From positions 1-64,000 of the forward strand of contig CAKPCL010000005.1 in the NCBI GenBank assembly GCA_934141605.1: a stretch of DNA of 64,000 bases, read 5' to 3'. The notes beneath the pieces are model-generated. The model did no database searches, was not told the origin of the DNA, and worked only from the letters and a program-made list of their open reading frames with translations. Both the position numbers and the translations under genes were made by a program. Positions 1 through 9,063 of this stretch are shown in pieces (the first letter of the stretch is position 1; every line of letters starts with the position of its first letter). This DNA is from an uncultured Clostridia bacterium (GTDB taxonomy: Bacteria; Bacillota; Clostridia; TANB77; CAG-508).

Positions 1-98
1 TTTATTGTTGGTAACATATACTTTGTTCTCCTATTACTACTAATAAATACATATTAAAGTAAGCGATAACTTACTATAAATCTTTCAAACTACAAAAT

Positions 99-884
99 TT
101 AGTTAATAGTTGCAATTATAAATAAATCATCAGAGTTAATTGAATATTCTGCTTTTGTACCATTGGGTAATTCTCCATTATATACAACCCAATATTGTGA
201 ATTTTGATAATTCCATACTCCAGTTTTTTCATAAGTTTTATACTTAATCGTTCTATCTTCTTGTGCTGAAAATTCATCTCTTGTATCATCTTTTACTAAA
301 TGAATTTTATTATTCCTTGCTTCATATAATACATCTATGATAAAAATATCTCCTTCTACTGTTGATTGTACCACTCTAATAAAAGCATTTTCTTTTTTAT
401 TATATTTATCCATAAATTCACTATATAAGTTATCATTATGAACCATTGCACCTATTATAAAACAATTATCTTTTTGTGCTTGCTCTTTAGTATAGTTTTC
501 TGGCAATGTTCTTAAATCCGAATATTGATTTGTAATACTATGAGTATAAAAGTCGTTTATATCTGATATTCCTTTATATTCTACCCTATAGCTTTCTTCT
601 AATCCAAATGTTCCTTGTCCAGAAGAGATTGGAAAATATTTGTTATTCATTAGAAATCCAATTATTTTATCATCTTCATCTTTAAATTTTATTAAATATC
701 CTCCAAAGCTAGAACTCCACTCTATATCTACATATTCATACTGCTTTTTAGGAAAGTTCTTTTCTAAATAATTCATAGCAGAAATTCTTGCTATCTGTTC
801 TGGAATTATTCCACTAATCCATAATCCTAAAATAAGTACTAAAATTATAATTATTGTTACTATAATTATTCTTTTTTTATTCAT
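99..884 (-). CDS. Membrane-anchored extracytoplasmic protein, paralogue A
   Basis: Function not recognised. Residues 5-25 form one hydrophobic segment after a Lys/Arg-rich start, so the protein is probably an N-terminally anchored extracellular protein. It is a clear paralogue of the protein at 2964-3722: both share a QKDNCFIIGAMVHNDNLYSE core around the middle, a following RVVQ/RVAQ-NTVEGD segment, a DTRDEFSAQ/DTRDKFSAE segment and an ...IATIN or ...ITTIN end. A GGAGG seven bases before the ATG supports the start. Just upstream lies the broken tail of a queH-GNAT gene, the same order as in the intact pair at 2964-4805, so the two arrangements look like an old tandem duplication. Confidence 0.75.
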   Translation of the reverse strand: MNKKRIIIVTIIIILVLILGLWISGIIPEQIARISAMNYLEKNFPKKQYEYVDIEWSSSFGGYLIKFKDEDDKIIGFLMNNKYFPISSGQGTFGLEESYRVEYKGISDINDFYTHSITNQYSDLRTLPENYTKEQAQKDNCFIIGAMVHNDNLYSEFMDKYNKKENAFIRVVQSTVEGDIFIIDVLYEARNNKIHLVKDDTRDEFSAQEDRTIKYKTYEKTGVWNYQNSQYWVVYNGELPNGTKAEYSINSDDLFIIATIN

Positions 885-917
885 AGCTACCTCCTCGAGT
901 ACTTGTAAGTTGTTTTT

Positions 918-1062
918 CTAATTTTTTTCAAGTAAATCGGTATAATATATAATTTCTTTACCTAATTTCTGGGCATAATCCATCCCCTGCTTAACATAGA
1001 AAGGAATATTATTCTCTATCTCTCTTAATTTGTTTACTATATCTATCTTCTTCTCAACTCTT
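918..1062 (-). pseudogene. Remnant of a QueH-GNAT C-terminus
   Basis: On the minus strand this stretch reads ...REIENNIPFYVKQGMDYA..., then ...IIYYTDLLEKN and a stop. The intact QueH-GNAT protein at 3759-4805 has TENNIPFYVKQGFDKYEK and ends with LIYYSKDLKKKFKDN. About 35 bases around 981-1016 are nearly identical to 3893-3928. The remnant lacks the whole QueH domain and has lost the residues between KQG and IYY. Upstream (1063-1164) there is no gene I can support; one further short open stretch there resembles nothing I know. Confidence 0.7.
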
Positions 1063-1164
1063 CCTATTTAACCATACAAATTCGCGTACTCTGTCATTCT
1101 TCATCAAAACAGTTATAATATCAAGGTTTTTGAGGTTATAATATATAAACTCCTATACTTTTTG

Positions 1165-2175
1165 TTACTTTTTATTATTTAATCTATTTGCTTCAATAAT
1201 CAGTTTATCAAAATCTGAAACTATCTTTTGATTTTTGTTAAATTCATTATACTCTTTTCCTGCTTTTTCTTCTGCTTGTTTTCTTGATATTTTACCATTA
1301 TCTTTTAAAATATCATATTTTCTAAACTCCAAAAACTCATTTATACTTTTTGCAAAATCTTCCATAGTAAAAGTATTTTCTCTTTCTACTAAATCTTCTA
1401 TATAGTCAAAATATCCAGATACTGCTCTTTCAAGTCTTTTTATTTGTTTTTCATCTAAATAATTTTTAGCAATAACAACATCAGATTTTAAAATTCTTCC
1501 ATCTGGTGAATTTTTCCAAGTAGTTAATCCCATATTTTCTTTAGTATGATCTGCTTTTTGATATATAATTTCTGCTGCTGTATTACCTGTAATCGCATAA
1601 TGGAATTTATTTTGAACAGTTGCATAAAATCTTTGAGTTATATCAGAATCTTTATCATAATCTATACTACATTCTGCAAATATATCTGTTATCTGTTGCC
1701 ATATTCTTCGTTCACTTGTCCTAATTGAACGAATTCTTTCTAATAGCTCTTTAAAATAGTCTTTTCCAAATTTAGGACCGTTTTTTAATAGTTCATCATT
1801 TAAAACAAATCCTTTTTTTATGTATTCTTTCAATGTATTAGTTGCCCATATTCTAAAGTCTGTTGCTTGTTTTGAGTTTACTCTATACCCCACAGCAATT
1901 ATTGCATCTAGGCTGTAGAAGTTAGTATTATAGTTTTTTCCGTCATTTGCAGTTATTCGAATTTTTCGAATAACTGATTCTTCTGTCAATTCGCTTGACT
2001 TAAATATTTCCTTTAAGTGATAATTTATTGTGTTCACTTCTACTTCAAATAATTTTGACATTGATTTTTGAGTTAACCAAAAATCTTCATTATCATATAA
2101 AACTTCTACAGAAACATTATCATTATTTTGACTTTGGTATATGATTAAATCTTTTAAATTTTCTATTGGATTCAT
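1165..2175 (-). CDS. rhuM: RhuM family protein
   Basis: This is a full-length member of the RhuM family (virulence protein RhuM, Pfam Virulence_RhuM), named from Salmonella pathogenicity island 3 but common on mobile and defence-rich regions of many bacteria; its biochemical role is unknown. Family hallmarks seen are FWLTQKSMSKLFEVEVNTIN (a winged-helix-like N-terminus, residues about 32-51), the YSLDAIIAVGYRVNS motif near residue 87, FRIWATNTLKEYIKKGF, and a C-terminal region rich in Lys and Glu. The ribosome binding site is weak (AAGGG about 12 bases before the ATG). It sits between the two halves of a duplicated gene pair, which suggests insertion into this place. Confidence 0.9.
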   Translation of the reverse strand: MNPIENLKDLIIYQSQNNDNVSVEVLYDNEDFWLTQKSMSKLFEVEVNTINYHLKEIFKSSELTEESVIRKIRITANDGKNYNTNFYSLDAIIAVGYRVNSKQATDFRIWATNTLKEYIKKGFVLNDELLKNGPKFGKDYFKELLERIRSIRTSERRIWQQITDIFAECSIDYDKDSDITQRFYATVQNKFHYAITGNTAAEIIYQKADHTKENMGLTTWKNSPDGRILKSDVVIAKNYLDEKQIKRLERAVSGYFDYIEDLVERENTFTMEDFAKSINEFLEFRKYDILKDNGKISRKQAEEKAGKEYNEFNKNQKIVSDFDKLIIEANRLNNKK

Positions 2176-2218
2176 TTATACTCTCATCCCTTCTCTTTAT
2201 ATATCTATAACTTGTAAT

Positions 2219-2644
2219 TTATCTAACAAGTTTCTCTATCGAATTGTATTCATCTCCACTTATTTGATATATACCATTATATGGTTGTTCAATATAATAA
2301 CTATTGTTTTTCTTATATACAAATATTGTATATACTCCAGCTTCTATAAATTGAAAACCAACTTTTATTTCATCATCAATATTTATAGGTGCATCTTGTA
2401 CACTTTCGTTTTTAGTTACTCTTTTTGTACCATTTAAAACATATAGTATATCTTTCATTTCTTCTGTGTCATTAATAATAATATCTTTTTCATTTTGATT
2501 TAATGAAATACTTTCTAATTTTTCAAGTTGAGGTAAATTAAGTGTATAAGTCCTTCTATCTCTAAAATGATAAAAAACTCCTATCGCTAATGCTACTAAT
2601 ACAATTATACCTAATATCACAAATAATACATTTATATTTTTCAT
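2219..2644 (-). CDS. Small membrane-anchored protein of unknown function
   Basis: Not recognised. The protein has one N-terminal membrane segment (about residues 4-24, Ile/Leu/Val-rich) followed by about 115 polar residues, so it is probably exposed outside the cell. The ATG at 2644 is chosen because GGAGG lies five bases before it; a longer frame starting at 2656 would place that site inside the coding sequence. It lies alone between RhuM and a 62-residue membrane protein. Confidence 0.6.
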   Translation of the reverse strand: MKNINVLFVILGIIVLVALAIGVFYHFRDRRTYTLNLPQLEKLESISLNQNEKDIIINDTEEMKDILYVLNGTKRVTKNESVQDAPINIDDEIKVGFQFIEAGVYTIFVYKKNNSYYIEQPYNGIYQISGDEYNSIEKLVR

Positions 2645-2750
2645 AAAAACCTCCATTCAAATTATTTTTAATTTTCTCGCATATCAATTATACCATTATT
2701 TCAAAAAGATTTATATTAAGCTTTTCTTAATAAGTTACTTGAAATTTGTG

Positions 2751-2939
2751 TTATTCTTTATCTTTTTTGCTATTTCTATATAATATACTAAATGTTAGTG
2801 TAAATAACATTGGTATAACTGAATATCCAGCATTATCTAATTTATGAGTGATTACCAAGTATCCGCCAATCAAAGTTAAAATTGCAAATACAAGACTTAA
2901 AATCAAAAATATTTTTACTTTTAATTTTTCTTTATTCAT
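2751..2939 (-). CDS. Small two-helix membrane protein
   Basis: A 62-residue protein with two predicted membrane helices (about residues 8-28 and 33-52), a short loop between them, and a charged C-terminus NSKKDKE. An AAAGGAGAT sequence 11 bases before the ATG supports translation. Function unknown. It lies 24 bases downstream of paralogue B of the membrane-anchored family and may be co-transcribed with it. Confidence 0.55.
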   Translation of the reverse strand: MNKEKLKVKIFLILSLVFAILTLIGGYLVITHKLDNAGYSVIPMLFTLTFSILYRNSKKDKE

Positions 2940-2963
2940 AACTTTTATATCTCCTTTATATAT

Positions 2964-3722
2964 TTAGTTAATAGTTGTTATCACAAATACATTATCTGTT
3001 TTAAAATTTTCTTCTGTTATATCTTCGTTGTATAAAACCCAATATAAGTGATTATTATTTTTATATTCTGATGTATAATTAAATTCTTTCAATTCAATTA
3101 TTCTATCAGTTTCTGCTGAAAATTTATCTCTTGTATTATCAGTAACTATATATAATTTATCTGATTTCTCGTAATATAAAATATCTATTAAGATTAAATC
3201 TCCTTCAACAGTGTTTTGAGCCACTCTAATAAATGCTGTCTTTTTATTTTTGTAGTTTTCCATAAATTCACTATATAAATTATCATTATGAACCATTGCA
3301 CCTATAACAAAACAGTTATCTTTTTGAGCATCAAAAGATGTATATTCCTTTGATAAATTTCTTATATCTCTATTTTTTGTCAGTTCAGTATTGTAGAAAT
3401 CATTTAAGTTACTTATACTACTGTTATTTTCTTTATTAAACTCACTATCTATTGGTAGTTCATATTTCATAAACCAATTTCCCATTTTTGCACATATATT
3501 ACTTTCATAAGGCTCTTTTGGAGATACTCCAACATATCTAATAACTTTATATCCTAATCCCCAATATGTCACTTTACTGCCATCATTATTAACTATTTTG
3601 ATACAATACTTTGGCTCATGTCCTGTTGTTACTCTACCACTATCTATATAGTTTGTTATAATTCCTGCAACTATAAGTATCATTAAAAGTATTCCTCCCC
3701 CAATACATATCTTCTTTTTCAT
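2964..3722 (-). CDS. Membrane-anchored extracytoplasmic protein, paralogue B
   Basis: Paralogue of the protein at 99-884, with the same layout: a Lys-rich start, one membrane segment (residues about 6-25) and an extracytoplasmic domain containing QKDNCFVIGAMVHNDNLYSE. Ribosome binding site AAGGAGG, seven bases from the ATG. It starts 36 bases after the end of the queH-GNAT gene, so the two may be one transcript. The N-terminal third differs more from paralogue A than the C-terminal half does. No enzymatic motif is apparent; the function is unknown. Confidence 0.75.
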   Translation of the reverse strand: MKKKICIGGGILLMILIVAGIITNYIDSGRVTTGHEPKYCIKIVNNDGSKVTYWGLGYKVIRYVGVSPKEPYESNICAKMGNWFMKYELPIDSEFNKENNSSISNLNDFYNTELTKNRDIRNLSKEYTSFDAQKDNCFVIGAMVHNDNLYSEFMENYKNKKTAFIRVAQNTVEGDLILIDILYYEKSDKLYIVTDNTRDKFSAETDRIIELKEFNYTSEYKNNNHLYWVLYNEDITEENFKTDNVFVITTIN

Positions 3723-3758
3723 AAGATTCCTCCTTCAACTTACCATAGCGACAACTTG

Positions 3759-4805
3759 CTAGTTATCTTTAAATTTTTTCTTTAAATCTTTTGAATAATA
3801 TATTAAATTAGTACAAACTAAATCTCCATCTTTTACTTCTTCTTTATAATTATCTATAAAGAAATTTTTAATTGTTTTCTCATATTTATCAAATCCCTGC
3901 TTAACATAGAAAGGAATATTATTCTCTGTTGTTCCTACCAACATTCTGTCATATTTTTGTTTATAATTACCACATAATGATTTTAAGAGTGTTTTTGCAT
4001 AACCTTTATTTCTATAACTTTCTTTCGTAACTATATTTTTTAATTCTAATGTTTTCCTATCAATGTGCAAAATAACTGCAATAGAAATTAACTCACCTGC
4101 TTTTTGAATAGCATATACATCTGAATCGCTCAAATACTTATGTATCATTTCTTTTGAAGGATCTGCCTCTAAAAGTAAATCAATATAATCTTCTTTATTT
4201 TCTATTTTTTTAACTTGCATTCTAGGTTCTCTTGGCATCTCGTAACCGTTGGGAATACTAGGTTTTGCAGTATTGTGGCTATTATATCTCATCTCCTCAG
4301 AAAAAACACACCCACAATATTTTTGCATATACAAACCTAACTCCCTTGCCTTTGCCTGTCCCTCTCTAAATCCAACTCTAAAATCTCTATATAAAAACTC
4401 TATTCCAAATTCTTTACTCAATTTTTCCATATAGTCTTTAATAAAATTATGATTTTGATAAATACTGTATAGCAATGTTGTTGTTACCGCATCATATCCA
4501 TGTTCTTTTGCATATTCAAAAGTTTTTCTTAATCTTACTGGATAACAATAATTTTTGCATCTATTAGGAATATCGCCAACTACATTTTTGCAAAACTCAT
4601 CTAAACCATATTCTTCTTCAAATATAGCTTCTAAATTCATGTTTTTAGCATATTCTTTTAATGTGTCTCTTCTTGCTTTATATTCCATGTATGGATGTAT
4701 GTTCGGATTGTACCAATATATTGTTGGTTCTATTCCTTCTTCTTTTAATGCATCTATACAGTATACACTGCATGGTGCGCAACATGTGTGCATTAATAAT
4801 TTCAT
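3759..4805 (-). CDS. queH: Epoxyqueuosine reductase QueH fused to a GNAT acetyltransferase domain
   Basis: Residues 1 to about 190 are QueH (DUF208), the non-cobalamin enzyme that reduces epoxyqueuosine to queuosine in tRNA. The HTCCAPCSVY motif holds Cys8, Cys9 and Cys12, and QKYCGCVFSE gives the second cysteine pair expected for iron-sulfur binding. From about residue 195 to the end a second domain resembles a GNAT N-acetyltransferase, with the acetyl-CoA loop region TKESYRNKGYAKTLLKSLC and an ENNIPFYVKQGFDKYE strand-helix typical of the C-terminal half of that fold. Single-domain QueH is about 180-220 residues, so the 348-residue length comes from the fusion. The GNAT substrate is unknown. 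AAAGGAG supports the start. Confidence 0.88.
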   Translation of the reverse strand: MKLLMHTCCAPCSVYCIDALKEEGIEPTIYWYNPNIHPYMEYKARRDTLKEYAKNMNLEAIFEEEYGLDEFCKNVVGDIPNRCKNYCYPVRLRKTFEYAKEHGYDAVTTTLLYSIYQNHNFIKDYMEKLSKEFGIEFLYRDFRVGFREGQAKARELGLYMQKYCGCVFSEEMRYNSHNTAKPSIPNGYEMPREPRMQVKKIENKEDYIDLLLEADPSKEMIHKYLSDSDVYAIQKAGELISIAVILHIDRKTLELKNIVTKESYRNKGYAKTLLKSLCGNYKQKYDRMLVGTTENNIPFYVKQGFDKYEKTIKNFFIDNYKEEVKDGDLVCTNLIYYSKDLKKKFKDN

Positions 4806-4832
4806 TTTTTCTCCTTTTTAAATCAAACATTG

Positions 4833-6350
4833 TTATATTTTTTTATATACATCATATATACTTATTTCATTAATTTTTTCTAAATTTTCTCTAATATAAT
4901 TTACTACATTTAACGGCGTTTGCCAATTTGTCTTTATATTTTCTTTCCTTATTAAAAACAACTCATTTTCTTTGCATTGCTTAATTATTTCTATTTGTCC
5001 CTCTTCTCCATCTTTTCCAATATTTCCTTTTAAAAACATATCATAATTTTTATTATATTTGTTTATTGGAATCATATATATTGCCGCTTCTGCATCTAAT
5101 ATATATACTCTTTTTCCTTCATATTCTTTTTCTAGAACATAATTATCTATTTCTTTAATTCTTTGTGTTAAGTCATCATCAATTATAACAAATCTAAAAT
5201 GTTGTATTTCTGTATTCTTCTCTGTTTTAATATATTCATACATATTATAAATAGCTATATATAAAAATAATGCAAAAATTAGTATCCATATTAAAAATGT
5301 TATTATTTTATATGACCTAAATTTATTATCATATTTTATTTTGTTATATGCTTTTTTTCCAATTAAGCTAATAATATAAATAGTTGAAATTATTGAAATA
5401 AAGCTTCCTATTAAAAAATGTATTTCATCTGATATTGGATACATTACAATTATTATTGATAAACTATACACTAATAATGTTAATATTTCTTTTGTTGACT
5501 CATTTTCCTTTTTTAATATGCTTGTAATTATTAGTATTCCTGACATTATAATTATTGAAATTGGCACTACTACTGCTAGAATTCTTATTTCAATTTTACC
5601 GTTGTTAAATAGTGATACATATTCAATTTTGTTAGAAAATGTGCTTATTCCAAGTATCGCATAGTTTATAAAATCATTTAAGGCATTATTGATGACTAAA
5701 TATATAAATATTAATGTTACTGGTAACATTATTCCTATGATTCGTGTTCCAGCTATTTTTATGTATTCTTTAAATTGTTGTTTATTTTCTACAAATAGTA
5801 ATTTATATCCAATTACAACTATTGCAAGTGTTGTTCCTATACTTTGTTTTGTACATATTGCTAGTCCTGCCAATAGTCCTATTATTAAATCTTGTTTTTT
5901 ATTATATTGTGTTACATTTTTTATATTTTTTAATTCTTGATTTAATATAATTAGTGCTAAGAATAGAACTGTTACATTGTAGTCTATACAGTATATTTTT
6001 CTACATACTATTCCTATTAGTCCTGTGCATATTAATGCTGTGTTTTCTTCTTTTATTAGTTGTTTTAATATTTTGTATGTTGTGTATAGTATTCCTGTGC
6101 AAAGCATTGCTGCAAGAATTCTTGAGATTATTATTTCATTTGTAAATATTTTTAGAAAAATTGCTGTTGCCATAGGCAGTAATGGTGTTGTTATCATACT
6201 TACATCTTTATATGGTATTAGTCCTTCTGCTATTGCTCTTGCTGTATTGTAATTCCATATTTCGTCTAAATCATTTATAGGCTTTACTATTATTAGTGAT
6301 AGTATTATTATAAATATAAAGGTTATTAATAAAATTTCTTTTCTTTTCAT
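4833..6350 (-). CDS. Polytopic membrane glycosyltransferase-like protein (GT39/ArnT type)
   Basis: A 505-residue protein with about ten hydrophobic segments and a soluble C-terminal tail of about 110 residues. The N-terminus has the layout of the GT39/ArnT/PMT superfamily: a first helix, then an extracellular DLDEIWNYNTARAIAEGLIP stretch whose acidic pair corresponds to the catalytic Asp/Glu region, then PYKD and a long chain of membrane helices. Such enzymes transfer sugars from polyprenyl-phosphate donors to envelope acceptors. The ATG at 6350 has GGAG eight bases upstream, inside the end of the acyltransferase gene, giving an 80-base overlap. Substrate unknown; the assignment rests on topology and the N-terminal motif only. 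Confidence 0.6.
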   Translation of the reverse strand: MKRKEILLITFIFIIILSLIIVKPINDLDEIWNYNTARAIAEGLIPYKDVSMITTPLLPMATAIFLKIFTNEIIISRILAAMLCTGILYTTYKILKQLIKEENTALICTGLIGIVCRKIYCIDYNVTVLFLALIILNQELKNIKNVTQYNKKQDLIIGLLAGLAICTKQSIGTTLAIVVIGYKLLFVENKQQFKEYIKIAGTRIIGIMLPVTLIFIYLVINNALNDFINYAILGISTFSNKIEYVSLFNNGKIEIRILAVVVPISIIIMSGILIITSILKKENESTKEILTLLVYSLSIIIVMYPISDEIHFLIGSFISIISTIYIISLIGKKAYNKIKYDNKFRSYKIITFLIWILIFALFLYIAIYNMYEYIKTEKNTEIQHFRFVIIDDDLTQRIKEIDNYVLEKEYEGKRVYILDAEAAIYMIPINKYNKNYDMFLKGNIGKDGEEGQIEIIKQCKENELFLIRKENIKTNWQTPLNVVNYIRENLEKINEISIYDVYKKI

Positions 6351-7341
6351 TTCTTTCTCCAGTATTATCTATATATTTATTAACTTTATTATTTATTTTT
6401 AATATAATGTCATTTAATTTTGGAATTCTTAATATTGTCATTTCAATAATTTTACTTACAATATAATCAATAATTGTACAAATAATAAAAATTATTATAC
6501 TTATATTTATTGTTTCTATTAAAAAATATTGTGTATTAAATATATTTAACATATTTAATCTTTTGATTATTATTTCATTTCTTATATATTTGTTATCATG
6601 TATTAAATAAACACTAATTGTATGTTTAGCAATGTTGTTAATTATATTATTTTTTATTTTTAAATTTGCAAATAGTGTAAATATAGCCATTGCTGTTGTT
6701 AATGGTATTAATGTAGTATATGGTCTTAATTCTAATTTCCAAGCTATTACAACTAAATATAATACAACTATTGCCAAAATGTTTAATATCAGGTTATCAA
6801 AAGTTTTAACTAACTTAGGTAATATATGTCTACCACATAAATAAAAATATATAAATCCTTCAATATTAGGCATTATTCTCACTGGTACAACAAAGGAAAA
6901 AGTCATCCATATAAATATTATCTTTTGTATTTTTATAGGTATTTCTTTTTCACATATTTTAATAATTGGTTCTACCATAAATAGTATTATCCATGTATTT
7001 ATAAACCAATATTGTTTATATTCATTTATGTCTAAAAAATTATTTTTGTTAAATATAATCATAAATAATATTGTATACACTACTACTTTTAATATTATAT
7101 TTATAGGTCTTGATATATTAAATTTTGATTTTTTTGAATAATATCCCATTATTAATATATATATTATTACAGCTATTTTTCCTCCTGCTAATAATACTAA
7201 TGCCATAAAATGATTTTCTCCACTATATGCATATATTCGTGGGTGTATTATCAAATGATGAATAATAATCATTAACATTGCTATTATTCTTAATAATTCT
7301 ATATTTGAATCTCTTGTTTTTTCTTTCATATGTTCTTTCAT
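6271..7341 (-). CDS. Acyltransferase 3 family membrane protein
   Basis: Integral membrane acyltransferase of the Acyltransferase_3 (OafA/WecH-like) family, which O-acylates envelope glycans. The N-terminal SNIELLRIIAMLMIIIHHLI matches the family's first helix with its conserved RIIAM...HH, and about ten further helices follow, with ISVYLIHDN near the C-terminal third (the usual S.YL.H motif). The C-terminal 30 residues run in another frame over the start of the next gene and are unlike the rest, so the stop may lie later than in relatives. The ATG at 7341 is preferred over a TTG at 7362, though both have weak ribosome binding sites. Confidence 0.8.
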   Translation of the reverse strand: MKEHMKEKTRDSNIELLRIIAMLMIIIHHLIIHPRIYAYSGENHFMALVLLAGGKIAVIIYILIMGYYSKKSKFNISRPINIILKVVVYTILFMIIFNKNNFLDINEYKQYWFINTWIILFMVEPIIKICEKEIPIKIQKIIFIWMTFSFVVPVRIMPNIEGFIYFYLCGRHILPKLVKTFDNLILNILAIVVLYLVVIAWKLELRPYTTLIPLTTAMAIFTLFANLKIKNNIINNIAKHTISVYLIHDNKYIRNEIIIKRLNMLNIFNTQYFLIETINISIIIFIICTIIDYIVSKIIEMTILRIPKLNDIILKINNKVNKYIDNTGERNEKKRNFINNLYIYNNTITNNSKAYK

Positions 7342-7384
7342 TTGTTTCTCTTCTACTTTCAATAATTTTTACTGCATATTTCGG

Positions 7385-8413
7385 TTAAATAAACCTTTGC
7401 TGTCCATTGTCTCCATCAAACTCATATCCCAAATGTTCATAAGCCGGAGGCAACACAACTCTTCCCCTCAAAGTCCTTGATATAAACCCAATTTGAATCA
7501 AATATGGTTCATAAACATCTTCGATTGTATCAACTTCTTCACCAACTGTAACAGCTAAAGCTTCTATTCCAACTGGTCTTCCACTATATTGAACTATCAT
7601 AGTATCTAATATTTTTCTATCAATTTCATCTAGACCTAATTCATCTATTTCTAATTTATTTAAAGCATGTTTTGCAATTTTCAAATCAATATCGCCATCA
7701 CCCAAAACTGCTGCATAATCCCTAACTCTTTTTAATAATCTGTTTGCAATTCTTGGAGTTCCTCTAGACCTTCTTGCAATTTCTTCAGCCGCTTTTTCAT
7801 CTATATCCACATCTAAAATTTTAGCTGACCTTTTTACAATTTTTTTTAAGTTTTCTACTGAATATAGTTCTAATCTGTTTACTATTCCAAACCTGTCTCT
7901 TAATGGTGTAGTTAAAGAACCAGCTTTTGTTGTCGCACCTATTAATGTAAATTTAGGTAAATCCAATCTTATAGACCTTGCACTTGGCCCTTTTCCTATC
8001 ATAATATCAATTGTATAATCTTCTAAAGCAGGATATAATATTTCTTCTACATTTTTACTTAATCTATGAATTTCATCTATAAAAAGCACATCATTTTCTG
8101 ATAAATTTGTAAGTAATGACGCTAAATCACCTGGTCTTTCAATTGCTGGTCCTGATGTTATTTTTATATTTGAACCCATTTCATTTGCAATTATATTTGA
8201 AAGTGTTGTTTTTCCAAGTCCTGGAGGGCCATATAATAAAACATGGTCTAATGCCTCTCCTCTTTTTTTAGCCGCTTCTATATAAATTTTCATATTTTCT
8301 TTTACTTTATCTTGTCCAATATATTCATCCAAAGTTTGAGGCCTTAAAGTATTCTCTAATCTTTCTTCTCCTATATCCCCCAACTCCGGATTTATTATTC
8401 TATCATCATTCAT
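7385..8413 (-). CDS. ruvB: Holliday junction branch migration helicase RuvB
   Basis: AAA+ motor of the RuvABC complex, which drives Holliday junction branch migration during recombination repair. Walker A is GPPGLGKTT at residues 62-70 and Walker B ends in DEIH (113-116); sensor and arginine-finger regions (GATTKAGSLTTPLRDRFGIV, about 165-185) and the C-terminal winged helix (QIGFISRTLRGRVVLP) are present. The length of 342 residues is normal. AAAGGAT seven bases before the ATG. ruvA and ruvC are not adjacent here, which is common in Clostridia. Confidence 0.98.
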   Translation of the reverse strand: MNDDRIINPELGDIGEERLENTLRPQTLDEYIGQDKVKENMKIYIEAAKKRGEALDHVLLYGPPGLGKTTLSNIIANEMGSNIKITSGPAIERPGDLASLLTNLSENDVLFIDEIHRLSKNVEEILYPALEDYTIDIMIGKGPSARSIRLDLPKFTLIGATTKAGSLTTPLRDRFGIVNRLELYSVENLKKIVKRSAKILDVDIDEKAAEEIARRSRGTPRIANRLLKRVRDYAAVLGDGDIDLKIAKHALNKLEIDELGLDEIDRKILDTMIVQYSGRPVGIEALAVTVGEEVDTIEDVYEPYLIQIGFISRTLRGRVVLPPAYEHLGYEFDGDNGQQRFI

Positions 8414-8492
8414 CTTTTATCCTTTCGGGATTTATGGACGTTCCTCTTTTTCCCTTTTTGGATGGATTTGGGGACACTCCTTAAATCTTTTT

Positions 8493-8972
8493 TTATATAT
8501 TTTCAATAAAATCTTCTATTATTTTTAACATTTTTTGATTATTAGGTTGGTATTTTACTGGTTCAAATGTTTTTGATTTTATAATTGCTTCTTTTAAATC
8601 CTCGACATTTTCAATTCCTATTATATATCCTTTCTCATTAAAATCTTTAACAATTTGAATTTGATGATTATTTACATGTTCACCATATTCATGTTTTCTT
8701 GGCACAGCTATAACCTTTTTGCCTTTTTCAATTGATGATATAATTGAACCAACACCACCATGTGTTATTATTAAACTTGCCTCATCTTGAAATTTAGCCA
8801 ACTGTTCTTTTGACATCAAATCAATTATTTTCATTTTATCTGTTTGATATTTTGTATATCCTGCTTGAACAATTACTTCTTCATCTATTGTTTTATCTTC
8901 TATATTCTTTTCCACTTCTTCTAATAATCTGTGGAAACTATTATTTTGCGTTCCTACTAATACTAATACCAT
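8493..8972 (-). CDS. Alg13/PssE-like glycosyltransferase catalytic subunit
   Basis: A 159-residue protein of the GT28 C-terminal type (Alg13, PssE/EpsF). It starts with MVLVLVGTQNNSFHRLL, and holds the sugar-nucleotide binding region ITHGGVGSIISSIEKGK at about 69-85 and a VPRKHEYGEHVNNHQIQ motif at 90-106, the usual donor-binding signature. Family members pair with an Alg14/PssD-like membrane partner to transfer a sugar onto a lipid-linked acceptor; the partner is the gene immediately upstream (9064-9534). GGAGG six bases before ATG. Between the two genes sits a pair of REP-like repeats. The acceptor is unknown. Confidence 0.88.
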   Translation of the reverse strand: MVLVLVGTQNNSFHRLLEEVEKNIEDKTIDEEVIVQAGYTKYQTDKMKIIDLMSKEQLAKFQDEASLIITHGGVGSIISSIEKGKKVIAVPRKHEYGEHVNNHQIQIVKDFNEKGYIIGIENVEDLKEAIIKSKTFEPVKYQPNNQKMLKIIEDFIENI

Positions 8973-9002
8973 TTTTACCTCCTACTTTTACTTTTGTCCA
9001 AA

Positions 9003-9063
9003 TGTCCAAATGGGACGGTTCTTTTTGGACAAAATGTCCAAACGGGACGGTTCTTTTTGGACA
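9003..9063. repeat. REP-like pair, units 1 and 2
   Basis: Two 29-nt imperfect palindromes (9003-9031 and 9035-9063) separated by AAA. Each begins TGTCCA, ends TGGACA and has the asymmetric core GGGACGGTTC. The second unit abuts the stop codon of the Alg14-like gene. The same architecture recurs at 26835-26895 and 27413-27473. Confidence 0.85.

Noticed and set aside
8431..8480. A further REP-like unit between ruvB and the Alg13-like gene
   Set aside because: It has TGGACGTTCC and GGGGACACTCC words but neither the 29-nt length nor matching ends; too degenerate to count.
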